Assembly: GCF_014495845.1 (NCBI RefSeq)
Contig: NZ_CP061080.1
Location: 795,001 to 859,000 of the forward strand
Direction: 5' to 3'
Length of the DNA stretch: 64,000 bases
DNA from: Aquibium microcysteis
GTDB lineage: Bacteria > Pseudomonadota > Alphaproteobacteria > Rhizobiales > Rhizobiaceae
Part shown: positions 56,175-64,000 of the stretch, in pieces
How the letters are laid out: each line of letters begins with the position of its first letter
Position numbering within the stretch: the first letter of the stretch is position 1
Program-made: the position numbers and the translations under genes
Notes under the pieces: model-generated
What the model saw: the letters and a program-made list of their open reading frames with translations, nothing else
Databases searched by the model: none
What the model was told of the DNA's origin: nothing

Positions 56175-59100
56175 ATGGCAGATCCGAAGCATCTCAAGGT
56201 GCAGCCGCAGGGCGGAAGCGTGGAAAGCGATCCGCTGGCCGAGCTGACGCGCATCATGGGAATGAACACGCCCTCTGCCGCGCGGCGGGACGCAGGCGCC
56301 GACGATTTCGGGATCGATCTCGAGCGGGAACTGCTCGGTGATCTCGGCGCCAACGACAGCCGTCCGCCGGTAGCGGCGGCCGCCCGCACCGCCGCGCCGG
56401 CGTCCGCGCGCAGCTTCGCCGTTCCGTCGAACGACAGCTGGAAGGCTGCCTTCAGCGACCTTGCTCCCCCGGCGTCCTCGCCGGCCGCCGGCCCGGCTGG
56501 ACCGGCCGTGACGCAGGCCGCCCCGCCCCCCCGCGCTTCGAGGGAGGCGGAACCGTCCGCTCCGCGCAGTGACTGGAAGGCTCCGCAGGCGGCCGAACCG
56601 GTCGACGCGCCTGCCGCCGACAAGCCGGAGGAGGACCCGTTCGAGCGGCTCGCGGCCTTCTCCCGCATGTGGCTCGATCGTCGCCAGGCAGACGCGCCTG
56701 CCGATGGCGGCCGGCCCGCAGCGCCCGCCTTCCGCATGCCCGACCAGCCTGCCGGGCCGGTATCGCCCGTTCGGTCGGCCGAGCGGCCGGCGAATTCGCC
56801 GATCCCCGTGCTTCGACCCGCCGCAGCGTCGTCGCAGGTGCCCTCGCCGGAGCCAGTCGCTTCCGCGCCTCGACCCGCCCCCGTCCAGCCGGCCGCTCCC
56901 GTCCAGCCGGCCGCGTCCGGACAGCCCGTCGTGTCGGCACGGAGGGTCGAGCCCGAGCCCGTCGCCGCGCCCGAAGACAAGATCTTCGATCCCTTCGCGG
57001 AACTCGTCGCCATGGCGGGCCAGTCTCGCCCCGCACCGAAGACGGAAGCCCCGAAGGTCGAGACCGCCGGTCCGGCAGCGCCCGCCGCGCAGCCGCGGCA
57101 GGGCCCGGGGCCCGCTCCGGGCAGCGCGCCGGACGGAGGGCTGCACAACCAGTCCTTCATCGCCAACCCCTCCATCATCGCCCGCCGCACCAACTGGCAG
57201 TCGGTGCCGGGCGCCGCTCCTGCCGCGGCCCCGCGCGATGCCGCGATGCCGGCTGCGTTGGCGCCCGTCGCCGCGGCGATCGCTGCGCGGGAGCCGGAGC
57301 CGGTCGAGGCGCCGCCGTCCGATTTCGATCTGCCCGCCGCCGAGCCGCTTGCCCGTGCGGTCCCCGAGGACCGGCCGGAGGAGGATCTGGCCGAGCCGGC
57401 TGCCGCGCCCGACCCCACCTGGGATGCCATATCGGCCTGGGTGAGCCGCCCGAGCGAGCGCAGCGCTGCAGCCGTGCCGGATTCGGGCGACGATCTCGAT
57501 GACGAGTTCTTCTTCCGCAAGGATGCCGCCGAACCGGATGCCTTGCCGCCGATGGCCCGGATCCCCGCACTCTCTCCGGAAGCCCCGGCCGAAGAGGATT
57601 TCGCCGGCTACGGAGACGATTTCGATCTGGAAAGCCTGCTGCGCAGCGAGCTCGAAGGCGAGGGGCTGCGGTCGGGCCCCGCCCGTGCAGAAGAAGCCGA
57701 CACCCCGTTCGTACCGACCGTGGCGCCGGCTGAACCGAGGGCCGCCCAGGCCGGAGCAGCCGGTGCAGCGGACGTCCCGCAGCCGGCCCCCGTCCCGCTT
57801 CCCCAGGCCGCTCCGGTCGCGACAGCCGGCCCCGCGCGCGACGACGCCGCCGATGAGCCGGCGGGTGCCGGCGACGACGGCGGTATGCCCGAAGTGGACA
57901 CGGTCGAGGTGCCGACGGCGCGTTACGTCGTGGCGGACGAGATCGATCTTCCCGAACTCGCCGTCGAGGACGAGATTCCTCAGGCGGTCGCTCCCGACGA
58001 CATCGATGCGGATTTCGGCGGCGGTTTCGAGGATCGCGCGGAGACCCGTCCCGCCGTCGCCATGGCGGCCGCTGCCGCGCCGGCCGCCGTGGGCGAGGGC
58101 TGGTCGCGGGTGTCGCCCCGCAAGCCGGATGCCGCTCGTGACGAACTCGATTCGGTCGACGACCTCGACGCTGCTTTCGACGAGGCGGTGCGATCCTGGG
58201 CGGATGCCGAGAGCGAGAAGGACGTTATGGCGCGGCGCGACGCCGTTCCGGCCTGGCTCGGCATTCGTCCCGAAAGCGATCGCATGGAGGTGGACGACCG
58301 CTTCGATCCCGGGTTCCATCCCGTTCCGGCCTCCGCGCAGGAGGTTCCCCCTGTTCAGCGGCGCCGCGGCTTCGTGGCCGCGGCCGTGGTTGCCGGCATC
58401 GCGATCCTGGGTGGCATCGGCGCCTTCGCCCTGTCGCTCGGCGGCAGCGGGGACGACGACGCGCCGGTGCTCGTCCGCGCCGACCCCGAGCCGGTCAAGG
58501 TCAAGCCGGAGCAGCCGGGCGGCGCGACGGTCCCCAATCAGGACAAGGCGGTCTACGAGCGCTTCTCGGCCGGAGACGGCGATGCGCAGCCGTCGCAGGA
58601 AAAGCTCCTCTCCACGCAGGAAGAGCCGGTCAATCTGGCCGTCCGCACGGTGCCGATCACCGCGCCGACTCCCCTGGTCGACCCCGCGGAGGCCGATTCG
58701 GCCGACGAACTGCCGGAGGCCTTCGGCCAGGGGCCCGATGCTGCCACCCTGAAGTCGGAGGATCGCGTCGAGCAGGCCGAGGACGGCGAGACCGCTCTGT
58801 CCGGCGAGATCGCGGTTGTGACGCCGCGGCGCGTCCGCACCATGGTCGTGCGCCCCGACGGGACGATGGTGCCGCGCGAGGAGCCGGCCGACGAGGCGCC
58901 GGCGATCGTGGCTGCCGTCCCCGAGCCAGCCGCCGCGGAGACGCCCGCTGTGCTCGCCCAGGCGCCGATCCGAACCGATCCGGCCGCGCCGCCTGCGGCC
59001 ACGACGGCAGCGCCCGCCGGAGATGCCGCCACAGCGCCCGCTCCTGCCGCCGAATCTCCCGCCAGGCAGGATCCGCCGGTGCGCAGGGTCGAGACGTCGA

Positions 59101-59498
59101 CGATCACCCGCGAACAGGCGACACCGGTGCGCGGACCCGTCGCTCCGGCGCGTCCGTCCGATCAGCCGGTCGACATCGTCGGCACGGCCGGCGGCGCTGC
59201 GCCGGGCGCCCAGGTCGCTGCCGTCCAGCCGGCGCCGGTCGTCGCCGCCCAGAGCAGCGAATGGGCCATGCAGATCGCCTCGCAGCCGACGCCCGAAGGC
59301 GCCCGCGCCAGCTATGCCGATCTGTCGCGCCGCTTCGGCTCCGTGCTGAACGGCCGCGGCGTCGACATCGTCAGGGCCGAGATTGCCGGGAAGGGCACCT
59401 TCTGGCGCGTCCGCATTCCCACCGGCTCGCGCGCCGACGCCAATGCCCTGTGCGAGCGCTACAAGGCCGCCGGCGGCAGCTGCTTCGTGTCGCGCTAG
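56175..59498 (+). CDS. Very large SPOR-domain cell-division/envelope protein (1,107 aa)
   Basis: A bitopic membrane protein. The N-terminal ~720 residues are mainly low-complexity Pro/Ala/Glu-rich cytoplasmic sequence with conserved islands such as DPLAELTRIMG, EEDPFERLAAF and DFDLESLLRSEL. One transmembrane helix is seen near residue 735 (GFVAAAVVAGIAILGGIGAF). A periplasmic linker follows, and then a C-terminal SPOR domain (EWAMQIASQPTPEGARASYADL...RVRIPTGSRADANALC) that binds denuded peptidoglycan at division septa. The ATG at 56,175 is preferred, five codons inside the open frame, with GGGGACGAGG upstream. SPOR proteins at this locus are common, but this one is long. It precedes nagZ, linking it to cell-wall turnover. 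Confidence 0.85.
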   Translation: MADPKHLKVQPQGGSVESDPLAELTRIMGMNTPSAARRDAGADDFGIDLERELLGDLGANDSRPPVAAAARTAAPASARSFAVPSNDSWKAAFSDLAPPASSPAAGPAGPAVTQAAPPPRASREAEPSAPRSDWKAPQAAEPVDAPAADKPEEDPFERLAAFSRMWLDRRQADAPADGGRPAAPAFRMPDQPAGPVSPVRSAERPANSPIPVLRPAAASSQVPSPEPVASAPRPAPVQPAAPVQPAASGQPVVSARRVEPEPVAAPEDKIFDPFAELVAMAGQSRPAPKTEAPKVETAGPAAPAAQPRQGPGPAPGSAPDGGLHNQSFIANPSIIARRTNWQSVPGAAPAAAPRDAAMPAALAPVAAAIAAREPEPVEAPPSDFDLPAAEPLARAVPEDRPEEDLAEPAAAPDPTWDAISAWVSRPSERSAAAVPDSGDDLDDEFFFRKDAAEPDALPPMARIPALSPEAPAEEDFAGYGDDFDLESLLRSELEGEGLRSGPARAEEADTPFVPTVAPAEPRAAQAGAAGAADVPQPAPVPLPQAAPVATAGPARDDAADEPAGAGDDGGMPEVDTVEVPTARYVVADEIDLPELAVEDEIPQAVAPDDIDADFGGGFEDRAETRPAVAMAAAAAPAAVGEGWSRVSPRKPDAARDELDSVDDLDAAFDEAVRSWADAESEKDVMARRDAVPAWLGIRPESDRMEVDDRFDPGFHPVPASAQEVPPVQRRRGFVAAAVVAGIAILGGIGAFALSLGGSGDDDAPVLVRADPEPVKVKPEQPGGATVPNQDKAVYERFSAGDGDAQPSQEKLLSTQEEPVNLAVRTVPITAPTPLVDPAEADSADELPEAFGQGPDAATLKSEDRVEQAEDGETALSGEIAVVTPRRVRTMVVRPDGTMVPREEPADEAPAIVAAVPEPAAAETPAVLAQAPIRTDPAAPPAATTAAPAGDAATAPAPAAESPARQDPPVRRVETSTITREQATPVRGPVAPARPSDQPVDIVGTAGGAAPGAQVAAVQPAPVVAAQSSEWAMQIASQPTPEGARASYADLSRRFGSVLNGRGVDIVRAEIAGKGTFWRVRIPTGSRADANALCERYKAAGGSCFVSR

Positions 59499-59609
59499 CG
59501 GTTCTTTCCGCTTCTGCCTGCCGACGGGCCGTCCCACGGGCGGCCCGTTCGCATTCGTGCGGGCACGGCGCATTTCCCTCGCGCGCACAAAGGCACTACC
59601 TTCGCCGTC

Positions 59610-60629
59610 ATGAGCGAATCAAGAGCCGTCATCTTCGGATCATCGGGCAGGCGCCTCACTGGCGAGGAGCGCGCCTTCTATCGCGGCGAGGCCCCCTGGG
59701 GCTTCATCCTGTTCGCCCGCAACGTCGGCGAGCCGAACGAGATTGCCGATCTCGTCGCCGACATGCGCGACTGCGTCGGCCGGGCCGACGCGCCCGTCTT
59801 CATCGATCAGGAAGGTGGCCGCGTGCAGCGCCTGCGCCCGCCGCTGGCGCCGAACTATCCGCCGGCCGCCGCCCTCGGCGCCCTTCACGCGGCGGAGCCG
59901 GAAACCGGCCTGCGCGCGGCCTGGCTGATGTCGCGGCTGCACGCCTTCGATCTGATGCGTCTCGGCATCAATGCCGACTGCCTGCCGGTGCTCGACGTCC
60001 CCGTCGAGGGGGCGCACGACGTCATCGGCAACCGCGCCTATGCCAAGGATCCTGCGGTCGTGGCCGCGATGGGGCGTGCCGCGGCCGCGGGGCTGATGGC
60101 CGGCGGCGTCCTGCCGGTGATGAAGCACGTGCCCGGCCACGGCCGCGCCTTCTCCGACAGCCATCTCGCACTGCCGGTGGTCGACGCGCCGCTCGACGAA
60201 CTCCGCGCCCGCGACTTCGCGCCCTTCGCCGCGCTCGCCGACCTGCCGATGGCGATGACGGCGCACGTCGTCTACACCGCGCTCGACCCCGACCGCCCGG
60301 CAACCACATCGCCGCGGATCGTCGGCGACGTCATCCGCGGCGAAATCGGCTTCGACGGACTGCTGATGAGCGACGACGTGTCGATGAAGGCGCTTTCTGG
60401 GGATTTCGACGAAAAGGCCCGCGCCATCCTTGAAGCCGGCTGCGATGTGGTCCTTCACTGCAACGGCGTGATGGACGAGATGAAGGCCGTCGCCGCCGGC
60501 TGTGCGGGGCTGTCGCCCGAGGCGCGGCGCCGCGCCGGACGCGCGTTGTCGCTGCTCGGCCGGGCAGACGGCGCCATCGAGGCGGCGTTGCGCGAAGAGT
60601 TTTCCGCCCTGACGGGGGCTGTCGCATGA
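59610..60629 (+). CDS. nagZ: Beta-N-acetylhexosaminidase NagZ
   Basis: A glycoside hydrolase family 3 enzyme of 339 residues that trims GlcNAc from anhydromuropeptides in the cytoplasm during peptidoglycan recycling. Signature segments are VFIDQEGGRVQRLRPP, INADCLPVLDVP, and KHVPGHGRAFSDSHLALPVV, which supplies the His/Asp catalytic loop. The nucleophile Asp lies in GFDGLLMSDDVSMKAL. The start at 59,610 has no strong ribosome-binding site but gives standard length. It ends 11 bp before the scpA start codon, so nagZ, scpA and scpB form an operon. Confidence 0.95.
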   Translation: MSESRAVIFGSSGRRLTGEERAFYRGEAPWGFILFARNVGEPNEIADLVADMRDCVGRADAPVFIDQEGGRVQRLRPPLAPNYPPAAALGALHAAEPETGLRAAWLMSRLHAFDLMRLGINADCLPVLDVPVEGAHDVIGNRAYAKDPAVVAAMGRAAAAGLMAGGVLPVMKHVPGHGRAFSDSHLALPVVDAPLDELRARDFAPFAALADLPMAMTAHVVYTALDPDRPATTSPRIVGDVIRGEIGFDGLLMSDDVSMKALSGDFDEKARAILEAGCDVVLHCNGVMDEMKAVAAGCAGLSPEARRRAGRALSLLGRADGAIEAALREEFSALTGAVA

Positions 60630-60640
60630 GAGGATGACGC

Positions 60641-61480
60641 GTGGCCAAGGCCGCCGCAGCAAAAGCAGAGCCCGCCGTCCCGAAGGAGCGCCTCCCGGCA
60701 TCCGAGGCGGACGTGCGCGATCCGGCCGAGGCGCTCGTCGTCGACGTCGATGGCTTCGAAGGTCCGCTCGACCTGCTGCTCCACCTCGCCCGCGGCCAGA
60801 AGGTCGATCTCGCCCGCATCTCGATCCTGGCGCTGGCAGAGCAGTATCTGGTCTTCGTCGGGCGTGCCCGCAGCCTTCGCCTCGAACTCGCCGCCGACTA
60901 TCTCGTCATGGCTGCCTGGCTCGCCTTCCTGAAGTCGAAGCTGCTCATCCCGAGGGTGCCCGGCGACGACGGCGAGAGCGGCGAGGAACTGGCCGCCGTC
61001 CTGCAGTTCCGGCTGGAGCGGCTCGAAGCCATGCGCGAGGCCGCCGCCCGGCTCGTCAACCGCAACCGGCTCGGCCGCGACGTCATGGCGCGGGGCATGC
61101 CGGAAGTCGTGGTCGTTGAGAAGCAGACCGCCTACCAGGCCTCGCTCTACGACCTGCTCACCGCCTACGCCATCCAGCGGCAGCGCCAGGCGGTCACCCA
61201 CGTGCGCATCGCCCGGCGAACCGTCTGGTCGCTGCAGGAGGCGCGCGACCTGCTGACGCGTCTCGTCGGCCGCATGCGCGACTGGACCGCCCTCGACGGC
61301 TTCCTCCTCGACTGGCTGGCGAGCCCCCAGGAGCGCGCCACCGCGATCGCCAGTTCCTTCGCCGCCTCGCTCGAACTGGTGCGCGAGGGGGCGCTGGAGA
61401 TCCGCCAGGACGGCGCCTTCGCCCCCATCTACCTGCGGCCGCGGCTGAAGCACGCCGCTGCGGAGGCCTCCGATGCGTGA
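60641..61480 (+). CDS. scpA: Segregation and condensation protein A
   Basis: A 279-residue kleisin that joins the two Smc heads in the chromosome-condensing complex with ScpB. The conserved N-terminal segment is DGFEGPLDLLLHLARGQKVD (near residue 37), followed by ISILALAEQYLVFV and LVMAAWLAFLKSKLLIP. The C-terminal winged-helix region includes LLTRLVGRMRDW. The start is a GTG at 60,641 with GAGAGG seven bases upstream. The extra ~35 N-terminal residues are poorly conserved. Its last 8 bases overlap scpB. Confidence 0.94.
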   Translation: MAKAAAAKAEPAVPKERLPASEADVRDPAEALVVDVDGFEGPLDLLLHLARGQKVDLARISILALAEQYLVFVGRARSLRLELAADYLVMAAWLAFLKSKLLIPRVPGDDGESGEELAAVLQFRLERLEAMREAAARLVNRNRLGRDVMARGMPEVVVVEKQTAYQASLYDLLTAYAIQRQRQAVTHVRIARRTVWSLQEARDLLTRLVGRMRDWTALDGFLLDWLASPQERATAIASSFAASLELVREGALEIRQDGAFAPIYLRPRLKHAAAEASDA

Positions 61481-62216
61481 CCTGCGAGCAGCCGCCATGC
61501 CGGCCGGCGACGACGACGGCGTCTTTTCCGGGCCGGCGGGCAACGACAATCCCGCCGGGGGCGTGCATTCTTCCGAAGCGATCCGCATGGCCGAGGCCAT
61601 CGTCTTCGCCTCCGCCGAACCGGTCACGGAGAAGGCGCTCGCCGCCCGGCTGCCCGAGGGCGTCGACGTGCCTTCGGTGATGGCCTCGCTCGCGCGCCAG
61701 TACGCGACGCGCGGCGTCAACCTCGTCCGCGTCGCCGACGCCTGGGCCTTCCGCACGGCGGGCGACCTCGCCTTCCTGATGAGCCGCGACGCGCCGCAGC
61801 CGAAGAAGCTGTCGCGGGCGGCGCTGGAGGTGCTCGCCATCATCGCCTACCACCAGCCGGTCACGCGCGCCGAGATCGAGGAGGTGCGCGGCGTCGAGAC
61901 CTCCAGGGGCACGCTCGACACGCTGCTCGAAAGTGCCTGGGTCAGGATGCGCGGCCGCCGCCGCACGCCCGGCCGCCCGGTGACCTACGGCACCACCACG
62001 GCCTTCCTCGACCATTTCGGCCTCGCCGAACTGCGCGACCTGCCCGGCATGGACGAGCTCAAGGGTGCCGGCCTGCTCTCGGTGCGGATGCCGTCGAACT
62101 TCTCCATGCCGCTGCCGCCTGCCGATCCGGACGAACTGACGGACGACGAGGATCCGCTGACCGACGTCGACCTCGAGGAACTCGGCCTGTTGACACCCCG
62201 CGGCGGGGATGGTTGA
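61473..62216 (+). CDS. scpB: Segregation and condensation protein B
   Basis: A 247-residue double winged-helix partner of ScpA in the Smc complex. Typical segments are RMAEAIVFASAEPVTEKALA near residue 38, KLSRAALEVLAIIAYHQPVTRAEIEEVRG in the middle, and GRPVTYGTTTAFLDHFGLAELRDLPGMDEL. A glycine/asparagine-rich N-terminal extension of about 35 residues and an acidic C-terminal tail are extra. It overlaps scpA by 8 bp, implying coupled translation. Confidence 0.94.
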   Translation: MRDLRAAAMPAGDDDGVFSGPAGNDNPAGGVHSSEAIRMAEAIVFASAEPVTEKALAARLPEGVDVPSVMASLARQYATRGVNLVRVADAWAFRTAGDLAFLMSRDAPQPKKLSRAALEVLAIIAYHQPVTRAEIEEVRGVETSRGTLDTLLESAWVRMRGRRRTPGRPVTYGTTTAFLDHFGLAELRDLPGMDELKGAGLLSVRMPSNFSMPLPPADPDELTDDEDPLTDVDLEELGLLTPRGGDG

Positions 62217-62267
62217 CCACGGCACCCGGCCGCAGCAGGTCGCCGGGACGGGCCGCGACGAGCAACG

Positions 62268-63431
62268 ATGACGCAATCCAGCACAAGGCGGACGGGCACG
62301 GGGCAGCCCGGCACGGATCCGGCGGCGGCCGGCCGGCCGGCCGCACGCGGCGTGCGCCCGGCCACCGGCGTCAGCTTCGCCGCCAGGCTGGCCTTCGACG
62401 AGATCTGGCATTCCTTCGGCCGGGGCAGCGAGACGCTGCGCGGCGTCTCGCTCACGGCCGAGCCCGGCGAGGTGCTCTGCCTGCTCGGTCCCTCCGGTTC
62501 CGGCAAGACGACGCTGCTCAGGATCGCCGCCGGCATCGAGGCGCAGACGCGGGGCAGGGTGCTGCTCAACGACCGCGAGATCGCCGGCCCTTCGGTCTTT
62601 CTCCCTCCCGAGAAGCGTTCGATCGGCCTGGTGTTCCAGGATTTCGCGCTGTTTCCGCACTACACCATTCTCGACAATGTTCGCTTCGGCCTCACCGCCC
62701 TGTCGGCCGCCGAATCGAAGCGCGAGGCGATGGCCGCACTCGCCCGCGTCGGGCTCGAGCACCACGCCGCCTCCTATCCGCACATCCTGTCGGGCGGCGA
62801 GCAGCAGCGCGCCGCGCTCGCCCGGGCACTCGCGCCGCGCCCGGCTGTGCTGCTCCTCGACGAACCCTTCTCCGGCCTCGATTCGCGGCTGAAGGACAGC
62901 GTGCGGGCCGAGACGCTGGCGATCCTGCGCCAGAGCCGCGCCACCGCCATCGTGGTCACGCACGACGCCGAGGAGGCCATGCGCATGGGCGACCGCATCG
63001 CGCTCCTGCGCGACGGCCGGCTGGTCCAGGCGGGCCGCGCCGAGGACCTGTTCCAGAAGCCGGCCAGCCTCTTCGTCGCGGGCTTCTTCTCCGAGCTCAA
63101 CGTCTTCGACGCCGTCGCCCGCGACGGGATGGTCGAGACGCCGCTCGGCCCCTTTGCCGCGCCCGGCTTTCCGGCGGGGACCGACGTCACCGTCGCCGTC
63201 CGGCTCACCGCCATCGAGGCGCATGAAAAGGATGGCGGGACGGAAGCCAGGGTGATATCCCGTCGCTTCCTGGGAGACTCCGAGGCTCTCGAACTCGCCG
63301 TGTCCGGCGCCGAGGTCCCGGTCCGGGCGCGCATCCGGTGTGGCGCTTTGTCTCCGGGAGCGCGCGCGGTCTGGCTCTCGGTGCGAAAGTCTGATGTGCT
63401 TGTGTTTGAAAGACGGGCCGATAGCGCCTAA
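62268..63431 (+). CDS. ABC transporter ATP-binding protein (FbpC/PotA-like), no adjacent permease
   Basis: A 387-residue ATPase of the iron(III)/spermidine/molybdate-type importers. Walker A is LLGPSGSGKTTLL (about residues 73-85). The Q-loop is GLVFQDFALFPHY, the signature is LSGGEQQRAALARAL, and Walker B is AVLLLDEPFSGLD with a following H-loop VVTHDAEEAM. The C-terminal ~120 residues form a TOBE-like regulatory domain. An unusual ~40-residue Pro/Gly/Ala-rich N-terminal extension precedes the nucleotide-binding domain. It lies between scpB and tatA, where no permease or binding protein is found, so its membrane partners are encoded elsewhere or it has another role. Confidence 0.87.
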   Translation: MTQSSTRRTGTGQPGTDPAAAGRPAARGVRPATGVSFAARLAFDEIWHSFGRGSETLRGVSLTAEPGEVLCLLGPSGSGKTTLLRIAAGIEAQTRGRVLLNDREIAGPSVFLPPEKRSIGLVFQDFALFPHYTILDNVRFGLTALSAAESKREAMAALARVGLEHHAASYPHILSGGEQQRAALARALAPRPAVLLLDEPFSGLDSRLKDSVRAETLAILRQSRATAIVVTHDAEEAMRMGDRIALLRDGRLVQAGRAEDLFQKPASLFVAGFFSELNVFDAVARDGMVETPLGPFAAPGFPAGTDVTVAVRLTAIEAHEKDGGTEARVISRRFLGDSEALELAVSGAEVPVRARIRCGALSPGARAVWLSVRKSDVLVFERRADSA

Positions 63432-63465
63432 CTAAGTGGACGATCATCGTTCGGAAGAGGTTATC

Positions 63466-63687
63466 ATGGGTTCCTTCTCCATCTGGCACTGGCTCATCGT
63501 CCTGGTGGTGGTGCTGCTGCTCTTCGGGCGCGGCAAGATCCCGGAGCTGATGGGCGACATGGCCAAGGGCATCAAGAGCTTCAAGAAGGGCATGTCGGAC
63601 GAGGACGAGGCGGAAAAGGCGCGGGTCGTCGAGCACCGCGAGGACGAGGCGGTGAAGGCCGCCAAGGAAACGGCGCCGAAGTCCTGA
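63466..63687 (+). CDS. tatA: Twin-arginine translocase subunit TatA
   Basis: A 73-residue membrane protein that forms the translocation pore for folded Tat substrates. It has the short N-terminal helix ([17 protein letters not shown]), the [23 protein letters not shown] hinge and amphipathic helix, and a charged tail. The ATG at 63,466 with GAAGAGG upstream is preferred; an earlier in-frame ATG would add ten residues before the helix, unusual for TatA. It is followed by tatB after 44 bp. Confidence 0.95.
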   Translation: MGSFSIWHWLIVLVVVLLLFGRGKIPELMGDMAKGIKSFKKGMSDEDEAEKARVVEHREDEAVKAAKETAPKS

Positions 63688-63731
63688 TCCGCACGCCTGG
63701 CATTCGCGCCGCTCAACCGGAAGCGTAAGAC

Positions 63732-64000
63732 ATGTTCGACATCGGTTGGCCGGAGATGCTCGTGATCGCGGTCGTCCTGATCGTGGTCGTCGGGCCCAAG
63801 GATCTTCCGAAAATGCTGCGCACCTTCGGGCGCACGACCTCGAGCCTGCGCCGGATGGCCGGCGACTTCCGCAAGCAGTTCGACGAGGCGCTGAAGGAAG
63901 CCGAGCTCGACGACGTCAAGTCGACCATCGACTCGGCCCGCAAGCTCAACCCCGCGGCCGACATCCGCAAGGCGCTCAATCCCATGGAGAAGGCCGCGTC
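63732..64000 (+). CDS. tatB: Twin-arginine translocase subunit TatB (partial, runs off the right edge)
   Basis: The first 89 codons are visible. MFDIGWPEMLVIAVVLIVVV is the characteristic TatB membrane helix with the conserved Glu. It is followed by GPKDLPKMLRTFGRTTSSLR and an amphipathic segment rich in Arg/Lys/Glu. TatB receives substrates with TatC. The C-terminus, and presumably tatC, lie beyond the window. Confidence 0.94.
   Translation, partial: MFDIGWPEMLVIAVVLIVVVGPKDLPKMLRTFGRTTSSLRRMAGDFRKQFDEALKEAELDDVKSTIDSARKLNPAADIRKALNPMEKAA

Overview
This window is a GC-rich chromosomal segment of an alphaproteobacterium, most likely of the order Hyphomicrobiales (Rhizobiales). The conserved runs point there: glmU-glmS-DUF502-recG-sdhE-mfd, and dgt-argS-SPOR protein-nagZ-scpA-scpB-(ABC ATPase)-tatA-tatB. 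So do the invasion-associated-locus-B protein, the TAXI-type TRAP transporter, and the abundant palindromic repeats built on GTCATCCCGG / GTCATTCCGG. Most of the window is ordinary chromosome, interrupted by several accessory patches.

Positions 1-11,993 hold an accessory island ending at a tRNA-Lys gene (11,994-12,069, minus strand). It carries a type III-like restriction-modification locus read right to left: a large helicase-nuclease (Res), four small accessory genes (a possible uracil-DNA-glycosylase-like protein, a DUF4268-like protein, an unknown protein, a DUF2971 protein), then a beta-class adenine methyltransferase (Mod). The Mod gene is broken near its 3' end by a nested insertion: an IS3-family remnant (2,625-3,177) that is itself cut by a complete IS21-family element (134-2,624). 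The missing C-terminal coding sequence reappears at 1-133 and continues out of the window.

Positions 12,265-28,897 are mostly core genes: a TAXI TRAP transporter (fused permease and binding protein), ccdA, an EamA exporter, glmU and glmS (UDP-GlcNAc supply), a DUF502 membrane protein, recG, sdhE and mfd. A lone low-GC gene for a trypsin-like serine protease (17,552-18,568) sits between eamA and glmU and looks acquired.

Positions 28,898-34,239 are a repeat-rich patch. Two direct, collinear copies of a ~1.15 kb block made of nested palindromes (28,997-30,142 and 32,672-33,822) flank a 2.5 kb segment. That segment holds a GNAT acetyltransferase, an AT-rich two-helix membrane protein and a calcium-binding RTX-type protein gene, which the second repeat copy truncates.

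Positions 34,240-38,851 hold a DsbA/FrnE-like oxidoreductase, a YejA-like peptide-binding protein and an IalB-type protein, then more palindromes including three tandem ~288 bp units.

Positions 38,852-52,368 are a minus-strand cluster of four genes. First comes a LysM-FecR-Ig-like surface protein, then two PKD-repeat proteins (955 and 2,125 aa) joined by start/stop overlaps, then a sensory class III adenylate/guanylate cyclase 124 bp downstream. The two PKD genes share a 1,415 bp block with no length difference. This cluster is the best candidate for an undescribed envelope or signalling system.

Positions 52,617-64,000 return to core functions: erpA-type Fe-S carrier, dgt, argS, a very large SPOR-domain protein, nagZ, scpA, scpB, a permease-less ABC ATPase, tatA and a partial tatB.
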